A stretch of 64,000 bases of DNA from Rhizobium etli 8C-3 (lineage in GTDB: Bacteria; Pseudomonadota; Alphaproteobacteria; Rhizobiales; Rhizobiaceae). Positions within the stretch are counted from its first letter, which is position 1, and the number at the start of each line of letters is the position of its first letter. The stretch lies in the NCBI RefSeq assembly GCF_001908375.1, contig NZ_CP017244.1:2189964-2253963 (forward strand), given 5' to 3'. Both the position numbers and the translations under genes were made by a program. Positions 34,196 to 42,329 of the stretch are shown one piece after another. The notes under the pieces are model-generated. The model searched no databases. It was given only the letters and a program-made list of their open reading frames with translations, and was not told the DNA's origin.

Positions 34196-34258
34196 AGGAA
34201 CACTTCATTCAAGCCCTGAAATCTGCACTTTCAGGCGATGAGAAGTCGCCGGTTCTCA

Positions 34259-36502
34259 TCAGCCGAGACCGGTTGCTTCCTTTACCTTGTTGCGCGATAG
34301 CGGCAGATCGACCAGCCGCTTTCCCGTCGCATTGCGGATTGCATTGGCGAGCGCTGCACAGGTCGGTCCCTGCGCAGCCTCGCCTGTGCCGAGGAAGGGC
34401 TGACCGGGCCGATCGAGAACATGCACCTCGACGCTTTCTGGGACGCTGCCGAAGCGCAGTATCGGATAACTCGACCAATCAGTGCTGGTAATACGAGTGC
34501 GATCGAAGGTGACGGCTTCATAAAGCGTCCAGCTGATCGATTGCAGGATGCCGCCCTCCGTCTGGTTGCGGATGCCGTCAGGATTGACGGCCTGACCGGC
34601 ATCGATAGCACCGACGGCACGCAGCACCTGCACACGGCCGGTTTCGCGCTCGACCTTGGCTTCCAGTGCGACCGCCAGATAGGCGGCACGGTTCTTGTAA
34701 CGCGCAAAGGCAAAGCCACGCCCGTGACCGGAAGGAACTTCGCTCCTGCCCCAGCCGAATTTCTCCGCAGCAAGCTTCACGACATCGCTGGCACGATGAT
34801 CTTCCAGATGACGCAGGCGGAATTCGACCGGATCGGCCTTGGCGGCAATAGCCAGCTCGTCCATGGTGCTTTCGATCGAAAATACATTGGCATAAGCACC
34901 AAGGCCGCGTAGCGCCGAAACCCTGAGCGGCATGTCGGGCAGGAAATGCCACAACACCCGGCGGTTCGGGATCGCATAGACAGGGTCGGCGTTCCGATCG
35001 CCGCTGCCATTGGGACTGATGCTGAGCTTCGGCACCTCCAGGGGCGTCGGCTGTTCCTTGGCGCGCCCGGCAATGAGCGAGCCGGAACTTCCGGGGCGCG
35101 TGCTGTGGGTATTGCTCCACACATCATAGGTCCAGTTGTCGATCCTGCCGTTTGCATCAAGCGACGCCCGGACCTTGCATACCATGCCAGGCCCGTAAGG
35201 TTCCCACATATGCTCCTGCTCGCGCATCCACTGGACACGCACGGGACGGCCGGGAATTTTCATGGCGATGAGTGCTGCGTCGGCAGCTGCGTCGTCGGCG
35301 CCGTTGTGCCCGTAGCAGCCGGACCCTTCCATGTGGATGACACGCACCTTCTCCTCCGGCATCGCCAGCATTTGGGCAATCGCACTCCGATCGGGGAAGA
35401 CTCCTTGCGTGTGCGACCAGATATCAAGGCTGCCGTCGGCCTTCAGATGCGCGAGCGCACAGGACGGACCGATCGAAGCGTGCATCTGATAGGGGCGCGT
35501 GAAGGTTGCCTCGTAGATTGGGCCGTTCGGGAAGCTCGGATTGCCGGATTCGGCCACGGTGCCGACATCCTTTTCCAGAGCGACGAGAGCGGCGGCCAGA
35601 TCGGCCTGTTCTGGAAGCGTTGCAGGCTCGTCCCACCGCGCCGCTTTTTCAACCGCGCGCATGGCCTTGACCGCCTGCCATTCTTTCTCCGCCACCACGG
35701 CAAGGAAACTGCCGTCGCGGATCACCGAGATGACGCCGGGCATGGCGGCAGCGGCCGTGGCGTCGATGTCTTTCAATGTTGCACCATAGCTCGGCGGACG
35801 GATCACGCGAGCGTGCACCATTCCTTCCAGGCGCAAGTCCTGGACATAAGCTGCAGCGCCGGTAACCTTGCCCGGGATGTCGATGCGCTGCACATCACGG
35901 CCGATGATGCTCAGTCCATCAGGCTGCTTCAGTTTCGATTGCGGCTGGGCTTGGACGTGCAGGAACTGGCCCGATACCAGCTCGCCATAGGTCGCCGAGC
36001 TGCCTTGCGGCCCGAAGACGCTTTTCTTTTTCGCCCTGAGCTGGTCTGGCGGCAGGCTAAAACGGCGCGCTGCCTCGGTGATCAGCAGCTCGCGAACCTG
36101 CGCGGCTGCGTTGCGGATCGCAGTACCGCTGTTCTGCATCGACTGGCTGCCTGCCGTAAACCCTTCGTCGGGTGTACGCCCGGTGTCAGCGGTCACGAGT
36201 GCAATGTCTGCGGGATCGACTTCCAGCTCCTCTGCGGCAACCTGGATGAGGGCCGTGCGGATCCCCTGTCCAAGTTCCACCTTGCCGGTGAACACGGTGA
36301 TCGTGCCGTCAGCATCTATTCTTATCCAGCTATCGAGATAGCCGTCGTCATCCAGGCTGCCCGGCAATTTCGGCTTTTCAGGCGCCGCAGCCGGCATCCC
36401 TTGCGCCAGCGCACCGATGGTGGAGAAGCTGACGATGAGAGAGCCGGTGCCCGCAAGCAGGCAGCGCCGGCTCATTCGATGTCCGGTGAGAATATCCATC
36501 AT
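34259..36502 (-). CDS. Xanthine-dehydrogenase-family molybdopterin subunit (IorB type)
   Basis: This 747-residue large subunit is of a two-subunit molybdenum hydroxylase. The N-terminus MSRRCLLAGTGSLIVSFSTIG is a twin-arginine-like export signal, so the enzyme is periplasmic. KVELGQGIRTALIQVAAEELEVD is the first molybdopterin-domain block. The C-terminal FLGTGEAAQGPTCAALANAI carries the catalytic Glu. The family oxidises aldehydes or N-heterocycles (isoquinoline 1-oxidoreductase group). Its ATG overlaps the iron-sulfur gene stop. A cytochrome c gene upstream supplies the electron acceptor. Substrate unknown. Confidence 0.92.
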   Translation of the reverse strand: MMDILTGHRMSRRCLLAGTGSLIVSFSTIGALAQGMPAAAPEKPKLPGSLDDDGYLDSWIRIDADGTITVFTGKVELGQGIRTALIQVAAEELEVDPADIALVTADTGRTPDEGFTAGSQSMQNSGTAIRNAAAQVRELLITEAARRFSLPPDQLRAKKKSVFGPQGSSATYGELVSGQFLHVQAQPQSKLKQPDGLSIIGRDVQRIDIPGKVTGAAAYVQDLRLEGMVHARVIRPPSYGATLKDIDATAAAAMPGVISVIRDGSFLAVVAEKEWQAVKAMRAVEKAARWDEPATLPEQADLAAALVALEKDVGTVAESGNPSFPNGPIYEATFTRPYQMHASIGPSCALAHLKADGSLDIWSHTQGVFPDRSAIAQMLAMPEEKVRVIHMEGSGCYGHNGADDAAADAALIAMKIPGRPVRVQWMREQEHMWEPYGPGMVCKVRASLDANGRIDNWTYDVWSNTHSTRPGSSGSLIAGRAKEQPTPLEVPKLSISPNGSGDRNADPVYAIPNRRVLWHFLPDMPLRVSALRGLGAYANVFSIESTMDELAIAAKADPVEFRLRHLEDHRASDVVKLAAEKFGWGRSEVPSGHGRGFAFARYKNRAAYLAVALEAKVERETGRVQVLRAVGAIDAGQAVNPDGIRNQTEGGILQSISWTLYEAVTFDRTRITSTDWSSYPILRFGSVPESVEVHVLDRPGQPFLGTGEAAQGPTCAALANAIRNATGKRLVDLPLSRNKVKEATGLG

Positions 36503-36993
36503 CCGGCACTCCTTTTGGCGCCCACAAGCCCGGAAGCTTCCATCAGTTCACCCGCGCGCCTGATGGCGGCAAGGATGCGCATATGCGTGCCGCAGCGACA
36601 GAGATTGGTCCGTAACGCCGATCTGATTTCCTCATCGCTCGGCGTCGCATTCTGCTTCAGAAGCACCGCTGCGCTCATCATCATGCCGGCAATGCAGTAG
36701 CCGCATTGGGCCGCCTGTTTCTCGATGAAGGCCGCCTGCAGCGGTCCGGGCTTTTCGGCTGTTCCAAGCCCTTCCACGGTGACGATTTCCTTGCCTTCGA
36801 CCACGACGATCGGCGTCACGCACGAAAGTACCGCCTGGCCGTCGACCATGACGGTGCAGGCGCCGCATTGGCCTAGGCCGCAACCAAATTTTGCGGCGTT
36901 GAGTCCAAGATCATTGCGAAGCACGTAAAGTAGTGGCGTGTCGGGCTCGCTTTCGACCTCGTGGGTCTGTCCATTGACCTTAAGGCTTGTCAT
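36499..36993 (-). CDS. (2Fe-2S) small subunit of molybdenum hydroxylase (IorA type)
   Basis: This 164-residue protein has a plant-type ferredoxin domain (CGLGQCGACTVMVDGQAVLSC near residues 38-60). A C-terminal all-helical (2Fe-2S) domain follows, with CGYCIAGMMMSA and the CRCGTHMRI cluster motif. It accepts electrons from the molybdenum subunit. ATGA overlaps join it to the cytochrome c gene before it and the large subunit after it. It carries no signal of its own, so export presumably occurs in complex with the Tat-signal-bearing large subunit. Confidence 0.95.
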   Translation of the reverse strand: MTSLKVNGQTHEVESEPDTPLLYVLRNDLGLNAAKFGCGLGQCGACTVMVDGQAVLSCVTPIVVVEGKEIVTVEGLGTAEKPGPLQAAFIEKQAAQCGYCIAGMMMSAAVLLKQNATPSDEEIRSALRTNLCRCGTHMRILAAIRRAGELMEASGLVGAKRSAG

Positions 36994-38387
36994 CTCGGCT
37001 CCTTCGCGCCGACATTGGAGGGCGCTCGTTCAATTCCGTCCGAGGGGCGGACGGCGACAAAATATTCACCGGAGCGTGTGCGGTTGACCCGTTCCAGCAG
37101 ATCGGGCCAAGGACCGCGCGTCGTAAAGCGCTGCCGCATGAAATCGAGCAGGTCGGCGATCTGCTGGTCGTTCAGTGCCCCGGCAAAACCCGGCATCACG
37201 GCACTTGGCTCACCGTCGGCAGGTGGCAGGCCGAAAAGCACGACATTGACGATGTTTTGCGGATTGGGCGCGTTGACGGCGGTGCTGAGATTGAAATTCA
37301 GCCCCCCGAAGGGCGCAGCGCGACCGGACTCATGACAGGTCGCACAAGCCGCACCATAGATGGCTGCACCCGGGTGAGCGGTAAGTTCGGCCGACGCCTT
37401 GTTCTCGTCAATCGCCGCCGTCACCACGCCATCCTGCTCGGGAAGGAACTGCTTTTTCAGCTTTTCGGCCCATTGAAGGCGTTCGGCAGACGGTTCGCCC
37501 ATGATCGAGGCGACATAGGCAGCGATGGCGTTGATATCGCTGTCGGGAAGGACCCCGAGATTGCCGGTGACCTCAGCCATCGGACCGCGCGAGACGCCGT
37601 GGAAGACATGGTAGCCATGACGCAGATAGAACGCGAGCGACTCCTTGTCCCACGGGATCGGCGAGGGGTTTTGCGCATTGATCGCATAAGCCTGCCAGCC
37701 TTCCGCCTCGCCGCCGCCGAAGTGCTTGCCGCGCTCCTCGGCACCAAAGGCGTTGCGAGGCGTGTGGCAAGCCCCGCAGTGACCGAGGCCTTCGGCAAGA
37801 TAGGCACCGCGGTTCCATTCCTCGCTTTTGTTCGGATCAGGCGCGAAAGCGCCCTGGTCGAAGAAGACCAGTTTCCAGGCGGCAAGAATGGGGCGGACAT
37901 GCAGGAGGTACGGCAGCTCGTTTCGGGGCGAACTCGCCCTGACGGGCGTGCGCGTCATCAAGAAGGCATAGAGGGCCTTGTTGTCCTCGTCGGTGACGCG
38001 GGTGAAATGATCATAGGGAAATGCCGGATAAAGATGATCGCCTTTTCGGTCTACTCCTTCACGCATGGCCCGCTTGAAGGCAGCCTCGCTCCAGCGCCCG
38101 ATACCGGTTTCATCGTCCGGTGTGATGTTCGTCGAATAAATGGTACCGAAAGGTGTCGGCAGTTTGAGGCCCCCCGAAAAGGCCTGCTTTCCCGGGACCG
38201 TATGACAGGCAATGCAGTTTCCAACCGCTGCGAGGCTGGCTCCCTTGGCGATCAATGCGTTATCGAAAGGCCCGGCCTGCGAGGCATTTCGGGCCTCGAT
38301 TTCGGGGCGCCAGGCAAGAAAAAAGAATGCGAGACCGAAAACGATGAAGAGGGTGAGGATCGTCGACAGCAGTCTGATGGCTCGCAT
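36990..38387 (-). CDS. Three-haem cytochrome c (alcohol-dehydrogenase-type)
   Basis: This 465-residue periplasmic electron carrier has an N-terminal membrane segment (LLSTILTLFIVFGLAFFFLAW) and three CXXCH haem sites: CIACH (near residue 58), CGACH (near 206) and CATCH (near 355). The layout matches the cytochrome subunit of membrane-bound alcohol/aldehyde dehydrogenases, delivering electrons from the molybdenum enzyme to the respiratory chain. It is the first gene in the cyt c / 2Fe-2S / Mo subunit operon. A small DUF2934 gene precedes it by 90 bases. Confidence 0.93.
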   Translation of the reverse strand: MRAIRLLSTILTLFIVFGLAFFFLAWRPEIEARNASQAGPFDNALIAKGASLAAVGNCIACHTVPGKQAFSGGLKLPTPFGTIYSTNITPDDETGIGRWSEAAFKRAMREGVDRKGDHLYPAFPYDHFTRVTDEDNKALYAFLMTRTPVRASSPRNELPYLLHVRPILAAWKLVFFDQGAFAPDPNKSEEWNRGAYLAEGLGHCGACHTPRNAFGAEERGKHFGGGEAEGWQAYAINAQNPSPIPWDKESLAFYLRHGYHVFHGVSRGPMAEVTGNLGVLPDSDINAIAAYVASIMGEPSAERLQWAEKLKKQFLPEQDGVVTAAIDENKASAELTAHPGAAIYGAACATCHESGRAAPFGGLNFNLSTAVNAPNPQNIVNVVLFGLPPADGEPSAVMPGFAGALNDQQIADLLDFMRQRFTTRGPWPDLLERVNRTRSGEYFVAVRPSDGIERAPSNVGAKEPR

Positions 38388-38476
38388 TGCCGATATGACC
38401 CTCCCAGGAGTGCAGACCGAACCGCATAAAACGCAAGGGATCAGGACTTTGTTCCCGGATCAGGTGTTGGTATCGC

Positions 38477-38731
38477 TTAAGGCTTGGCGATGGTTGAGCG
38501 CTCCTGAACGATCCGAGCCCGGTCTTTGTCGCTCTCGCGCATAAGGCGACCGGTGACGCGCAGCATCGCGATGAGGTCGGTTCCGTCGATGGACGCCTTT
38601 GTCATTTGGAGCTGTTCGAACTCGGCCGCCGCCTGCTGCCAGTTTTCGGTCTCGCGCCCAAAGGGGCATCCTTCCTCCTCCCAAATGGCGTATGCGCGCT
38701 GGCTGATCCAATCGTCCTTGTTGTAAACCAT
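38477..38731 (-). CDS. DUF2934-family small protein (second copy)
   Basis: This protein of about 84 residues begins MVYNKDDWISQRAYAIWEEE, then GCPFGRETENWQQAAAEFEQ, the DUF2934 core. The frame opens slightly earlier at 38740 and 38744. Its tail differs from that of the 33953 copy. It lies upstream of the cytochrome c gene on the same strand. Function unknown; together with the other copy it brackets the molybdenum hydroxylase operon. Confidence 0.82.
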   Translation of the reverse strand: MVYNKDDWISQRAYAIWEEEGCPFGRETENWQQAAAEFEQLQMTKASIDGTDLIAMLRVTGRLMRESDKDRARIVQERSTIAKP

Positions 38732-38842
38732 GATACCCAACCAAAAATGGAGAAAAATGTTCGTCTTGAGGTTGTCAGATTTCGTTTACGGAGTTGTTAC
38801 TTCCGCAAGCGTCTGCGGTGATCGCGCCGCAACAGCAGTGCG

Positions 38843-39262
38843 TCAGATAGTGCTGTTGCCTGCCTCGATTGACCGCTCGGCGAGCTCGATGAGGATGCCG
38901 TCGGGATCGCGCAGAAAAGCGACCTTGTGCAGAACCTCGGAATTGTAAGCAAGGCGCGGGCGCTCCTTCACTTCAACCCCGGCGGCTTCGAGCCTTGCGA
39001 AGGTTTCAGCGACGCTGGCGAACAGGAACGTGAGATGGCGAAGACCGGCAGTACCCTCGGGAACGTCGCTTGCCCGCACTGCCCCGCCTGCAGGCGCAAA
39101 GACTTCCAGCATACCGCCTCCGGCATCGAGAAAAGCAACCTGCGAGCCATCCGGCATCGCCTTGCGCAGATGCAGCCGAAGGCCAAGCAGGCCGCAATAA
39201 AAGGCAACGGCGCGGTCCATGTCGCTGACAGTCATGCCGATATGTTCAAAGGATTTCAGCAT
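38843..39262 (-). CDS. VOC-superfamily (glyoxalase/dioxygenase fold) protein
   Basis: This 139-residue protein has paired beta-alpha-beta modules. FEHIGMTVSDMDRAVAFYCGLLG is at the N-terminus (His as metal ligand) and KVAFLRDPDGILIELAER near the C-terminus carries the Glu ligand. Lactoylglutathione-lyase, epimerase or resistance functions share the fold, so the activity is open. The long upstream frame runs through the ThuA-like gene and is not used: ATG 39262 has RBS CGGGAGGAATTTTC. It is divergent from the ThuA-like gene. Confidence 0.85.
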   Translation of the reverse strand: MLKSFEHIGMTVSDMDRAVAFYCGLLGLRLHLRKAMPDGSQVAFLDAGGGMLEVFAPAGGAVRASDVPEGTAGLRHLTFLFASVAETFARLEAAGVEVKERPRLAYNSEVLHKVAFLRDPDGILIELAERSIEAGNSTI

Positions 39263-39431
39263 TGAAAATTCCTCCCGCCGACAATGCTCGAACTGACTGC
39301 GGTCGCTTGCCGTCGTCAAGTCGAAATCGTGTGATGGCAATCGACAAGACCTGGCTTGCGGTCGATGAAATGGGGCGCTATCTGGTTGGAAAGGCCACGA
39401 CTTAAGACCATCGAAAGCCGGGAGGCAGGGC

Positions 39432-40076
39432 ATGCGCAAAGCGATCATCGTTTGGGGCGGCTGGCAGGGCCACGAACCTGAAGCATGCGCAGCCACCGTC
39501 GGAGAACTTTTGCGCGAGGACGGCTTTTCGGTGGATATTACCGGCGATCTCGACATCTTCGGCTCGCCGGTAATTGCCAATGCCGATCTTCTCGTTCCGA
39601 TCATCACCGGGGAGCAGTTGGAAAAGGCGCATGCCAACGCGCTGGTCACGGCTGTTCGTGACGGTCTTGGCCTCGGCGGCCACCACGGTGCACTCGCGAC
39701 ATCCTTCAAGGAAAGTGCTCCGTTCCGCTATGTTTGCGGCGTCACCTGGGTCTCTCATCCTGGCAACATCATCGACTTCCGTGTGAACGTCAGCCGACAA
39801 AACGATCCGCTGATGCAAGGCATTCCGGACTTCGACTACCACTCGGAGCAGTATTACCTGCACTACGATCCGTCCGTTGAAATTCTGGCGACCACCACGT
39901 TCACCGGCGAATATGACGAGGCGGCCCGCAATGTCATCATGCCGGTGGTCTTCAAGCGGCACTTTGGCGCGGGCCGCGTCTTTTATTCGGCACTCGGCCA
40001 TGTCGCAGCCGAATTCGACCATCCCTACATGCGACTTATTCTTCGCCGCGGTCTTGCCTGGGCTGCACGCCGCTAA
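39432..40076 (+). CDS. ThuA-like trehalose-utilisation-domain protein
   Basis: This 214-residue protein has the flavodoxin/class I glutamine-amidotransferase-like fold of the ThuA family. It has AIIVWGGWQGHEPEACA at the N-terminus, GLGLGGHHGALATSFKE centrally, and PVVFKRHFGAGRVFYSALGHVAAEFD near the end. ThuA is linked to trehalose/disaccharide 3-keto metabolism in Sinorhizobium, but the wider family has varied roles. RBS GGGAGGCAGGGC precedes the ATG. It is convergent with the GntR gene, 26 bases apart. Confidence 0.86.
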   Translation: MRKAIIVWGGWQGHEPEACAATVGELLREDGFSVDITGDLDIFGSPVIANADLLVPIITGEQLEKAHANALVTAVRDGLGLGGHHGALATSFKESAPFRYVCGVTWVSHPGNIIDFRVNVSRQNDPLMQGIPDFDYHSEQYYLHYDPSVEILATTTFTGEYDEAARNVIMPVVFKRHFGAGRVFYSALGHVAAEFDHPYMRLILRRGLAWAARR

Positions 40077-40102
40077 TGCAGCGCAGTGCGGCGCCGTATC
40101 GG

Positions 40103-40735
40103 TCAGCTCTGAACGATATGCTGCCTCACCAGTCGCTTGAGCTCTTCTGCATCCTTGAGCTGAATGGCTTCGATCATCAAGTGATGTTCGCAGCCGGACT
40201 GTTCGATGCGGGCGCGCGTTCGCCATTGAGCGACGGGCGCTGACGGGGTTCGCTGGCGAATTTCGGTAATGAGGTCGACCAGTTCCTGATTGCCGCCAAG
40301 AACCAGAAGTTGCCTGTGAAAGGCCAGATTGGCTTCGTAAAGGTCCAGCATCGTACCATCAAGGACCATGCGGTCGAAATGGATCGCCAGCTTCCGCAGG
40401 ATATCGAGATCGTCGGCAGAGGCATTTTCCACGATCGTATCGGCAATCGCCGTCTCAAGAATGATGCGGATTTCGCTGACCTCCCTGGCACGGCGGCCGT
40501 CGGGCGCGTAGACGTGGTAGCCGCGATTGGGGACATGCTCGACCAGCCGCTTCTGGGCAAGGCGATCGAGCGCACGGCGTACTTCCGGGCGGGTGCAGTT
40601 GTAGCGTCGTTCAAGATCGATCTGCTTCAGCCATGTGCCAGGTAGAAGCACGCCCGCCAGGATATCCTGGAGGACAAGGTCGGTCACGTCCTTCGAATTT
40701 TCGATCTCCGGCTGCCCCATCGAAACGTCTGCCAT
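40103..40735 (-). CDS. GntR-family regulator (FCD, short)
   Basis: This 210-residue regulator has a winged helix (LVLQDILAGVLLPGTWLKQIDLERRYNCTRPEVRRALDRLAQKRL) and a compact FCD domain (RAREVSEIRIILETAIADTI, ending EELKRLVRQHIVQS). It is divergent from the peptidase/ABC operon with the palindrome AAATTGGCGCCAATTT in between, and is the likely regulator of that operon. It is shorter than most FCD regulators (about 230-250 residues). Confidence 0.9.
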   Translation of the reverse strand: MADVSMGQPEIENSKDVTDLVLQDILAGVLLPGTWLKQIDLERRYNCTRPEVRRALDRLAQKRLVEHVPNRGYHVYAPDGRRAREVSEIRIILETAIADTIVENASADDLDILRKLAIHFDRMVLDGTMLDLYEANLAFHRQLLVLGGNQELVDLITEIRQRTPSAPVAQWRTRARIEQSGCEHHLMIEAIQLKDAEELKRLVRQHIVQS

Positions 40736-40853
40736 TCAAGACTCCCTTTTCGAAACGGATATCACGGCACCGACAGTTTCTGTAGGCGGCCCGATTCCGG
40801 CCTGTCTAAAATTTATTCATGCCTGCGGATTGCGCAAAAGTTTTTTGTAGCCT

Positions 40854-40869
40854 AAATTGGCGCCAATTT
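40854..40869. promoter_or_regulatory. 16-bp perfect palindrome AAATTGGCGCCAATTT, candidate operator
   Basis: This perfect palindrome lies between the divergent GntR and M20-family genes. It is preceded by an AT-rich, promoter-like stretch (TTTTTTGTAG). It covers a possible TTG start of the M20 gene, which argues that translation starts downstream and that the site works as an operator overlapping the promoter or 5' leader. Confidence 0.6.
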
Positions 40870-40904
40870 TGGATACTAAGCGAAAAGAAGCCCTTTTGAA
40901 AGCC

Positions 40905-42329
40905 ATGAAAAACTCAGACAGCGTGTGGGACATCGTCGAAGGCAAGCGCGAAATCTTCTTTGCGCTCAGCGATCTGATCTGGGATCTGCCGGAAACGAAC
41001 TATCAGGAGTATCGATCGGCAGACGAACATGCGCGGCTCCTGCAACAGGAAGGCTTTCGCGTCGAACGCGGCCTTGCCGGCCTGCCGACAGCGGTCATGG
41101 GAGAGGCCGGCGAGGGCGGACCGGTCATTGCAATTCTCGGCGAGTTCGATGCGCTGCCGGGCCTCAGCCAGGTTGCAGGCCTTGCCGAAGAGCGCGAAGC
41201 GGTCGCCGGCGGCAATGGCCATGGTTGCGGTCACAATCTTCTGGGTGCCGGCTCGATGCTCGCGGCCGCCGCGGTCAAGGATTTCCTTGCACAGAACGGT
41301 CTGAAAGGACGCGTGCGCTATTATGGCTGCCCGGCCGAAGAAGGCGGCTCCTCCAAGGGCTTTATGGTGCGCGCCGGCGTCTTCGATGACGTCGATGTCG
41401 CCATTTCGTGGCATCCGGCTGCCTTTGCCGGCGTCAACAATCCGATCTCGCTTGCCTGCAACGAACTCAACTTCCATTTCACAGGCCGCGCCTCGCATGC
41501 CTCCGCGACACCGCACCTTGGCCGCAGTGCGCTCGATGCCGTCGAGCTGATGAATGTCGGCGTCAATTACATGCGAGAGCATATGCCATCGACAGCCCGC
41601 ATTCATTACGCCGTTACCGATACCGGAGGTGCTGCCCCGAACGTCGTCCAGGCCCGCGCGACTGTTCGTTATCTCATCCGCGCCCGCACTCTGCCCGAAC
41701 TTTTGTCGCTTGTCGCACGCGTCAAGAAAGTCGCCGAGGGGGCGGCGCTGATGACCGAGACGTCGGTCCGCAGCGAGATCCTCAGCGGCGACGCGAACCT
41801 GATCGGCAATACCCCCCTGGAGGAACGCATGTTTGCCCATCTCCAGCGTCTCGGCCCTCCGGTCTTCGACGAAAGTGACCGGCAGACCGCCCGCACGTTC
41901 CAGCAGACGATGAGCGCGGAGGATATTGCTGCTTCCTATAATCGCTTCGGCTTGAAAGCCAATAAGGATCAACCGCTTTGCGAGGAGATCGTGCCGCTTT
42001 ATTCCGGAGACGGCTCGATTGTCGGCTCGACCGATGTCGGCAGCGTGAGCTGGGTCGTTCCGACCGTGCAGATGCGCGGCGCGACCTATGCGATCGGGAC
42101 ACCCGGCCATTCCTGGCAGCTGGTTGCGCAGGGCAAGCTTCCGGCTGCCCATAAGGGCACCGAACATGCAGCAAAGGTGATGGCAAGCACGGCCGTTGAT
42201 CTGATCTTGGACCCCTCGCTCATCGATGCCGCCAAGGCCGATCTCAAAGCCCGCCTCGACGGGACACCCTTCGTCAATCCCATCCCGGATGACGTTGAGC
42301 CGCCGCTGCCGGAAAAACGACATGGCTGA
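40905..42329 (+). CDS. M20-family amidohydrolase/peptidase (AbgB/HmrA-like)
   Basis: This metal-dependent amidohydrolase of about 474 residues has AILGEFDALPGLSQ (metal-binding Asp), GHGCGHNLLGAG, CPAEEGGSSK (Glu pair) and a lid domain near residues 195-310. It resembles p-aminobenzoyl-glutamate or N-acyl amino acid hydrolases. The open frame starts with TTG 40857 inside the palindrome; ATG 40905 or TTG 40896 is more likely. It overlaps the M28 gene by 8 bases and heads an operon that continues to an amino-acid-type ABC importer. Confidence 0.9.
   Translation: MKNSDSVWDIVEGKREIFFALSDLIWDLPETNYQEYRSADEHARLLQQEGFRVERGLAGLPTAVMGEAGEGGPVIAILGEFDALPGLSQVAGLAEEREAVAGGNGHGCGHNLLGAGSMLAAAAVKDFLAQNGLKGRVRYYGCPAEEGGSSKGFMVRAGVFDDVDVAISWHPAAFAGVNNPISLACNELNFHFTGRASHASATPHLGRSALDAVELMNVGVNYMREHMPSTARIHYAVTDTGGAAPNVVQARATVRYLIRARTLPELLSLVARVKKVAEGAALMTETSVRSEILSGDANLIGNTPLEERMFAHLQRLGPPVFDESDRQTARTFQQTMSAEDIAASYNRFGLKANKDQPLCEEIVPLYSGDGSIVGSTDVGSVSWVVPTVQMRGATYAIGTPGHSWQLVAQGKLPAAHKGTEHAAKVMASTAVDLILDPSLIDAAKADLKARLDGTPFVNPIPDDVEPPLPEKRHG

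Noticed and set aside
34215..34235. CCTGAAA-N7-TTTCAGG hairpin between DUF2934 and the molybdopterin subunit
   Set aside because: The stem is short and AT-rich with no T-run on either strand; too weak to call a terminator.
34946..36700. 584-codon plus-strand frame opposite the molybdopterin subunit
   Set aside because: Shadow of a motif-rich gene; no ribosome-binding site or domain.
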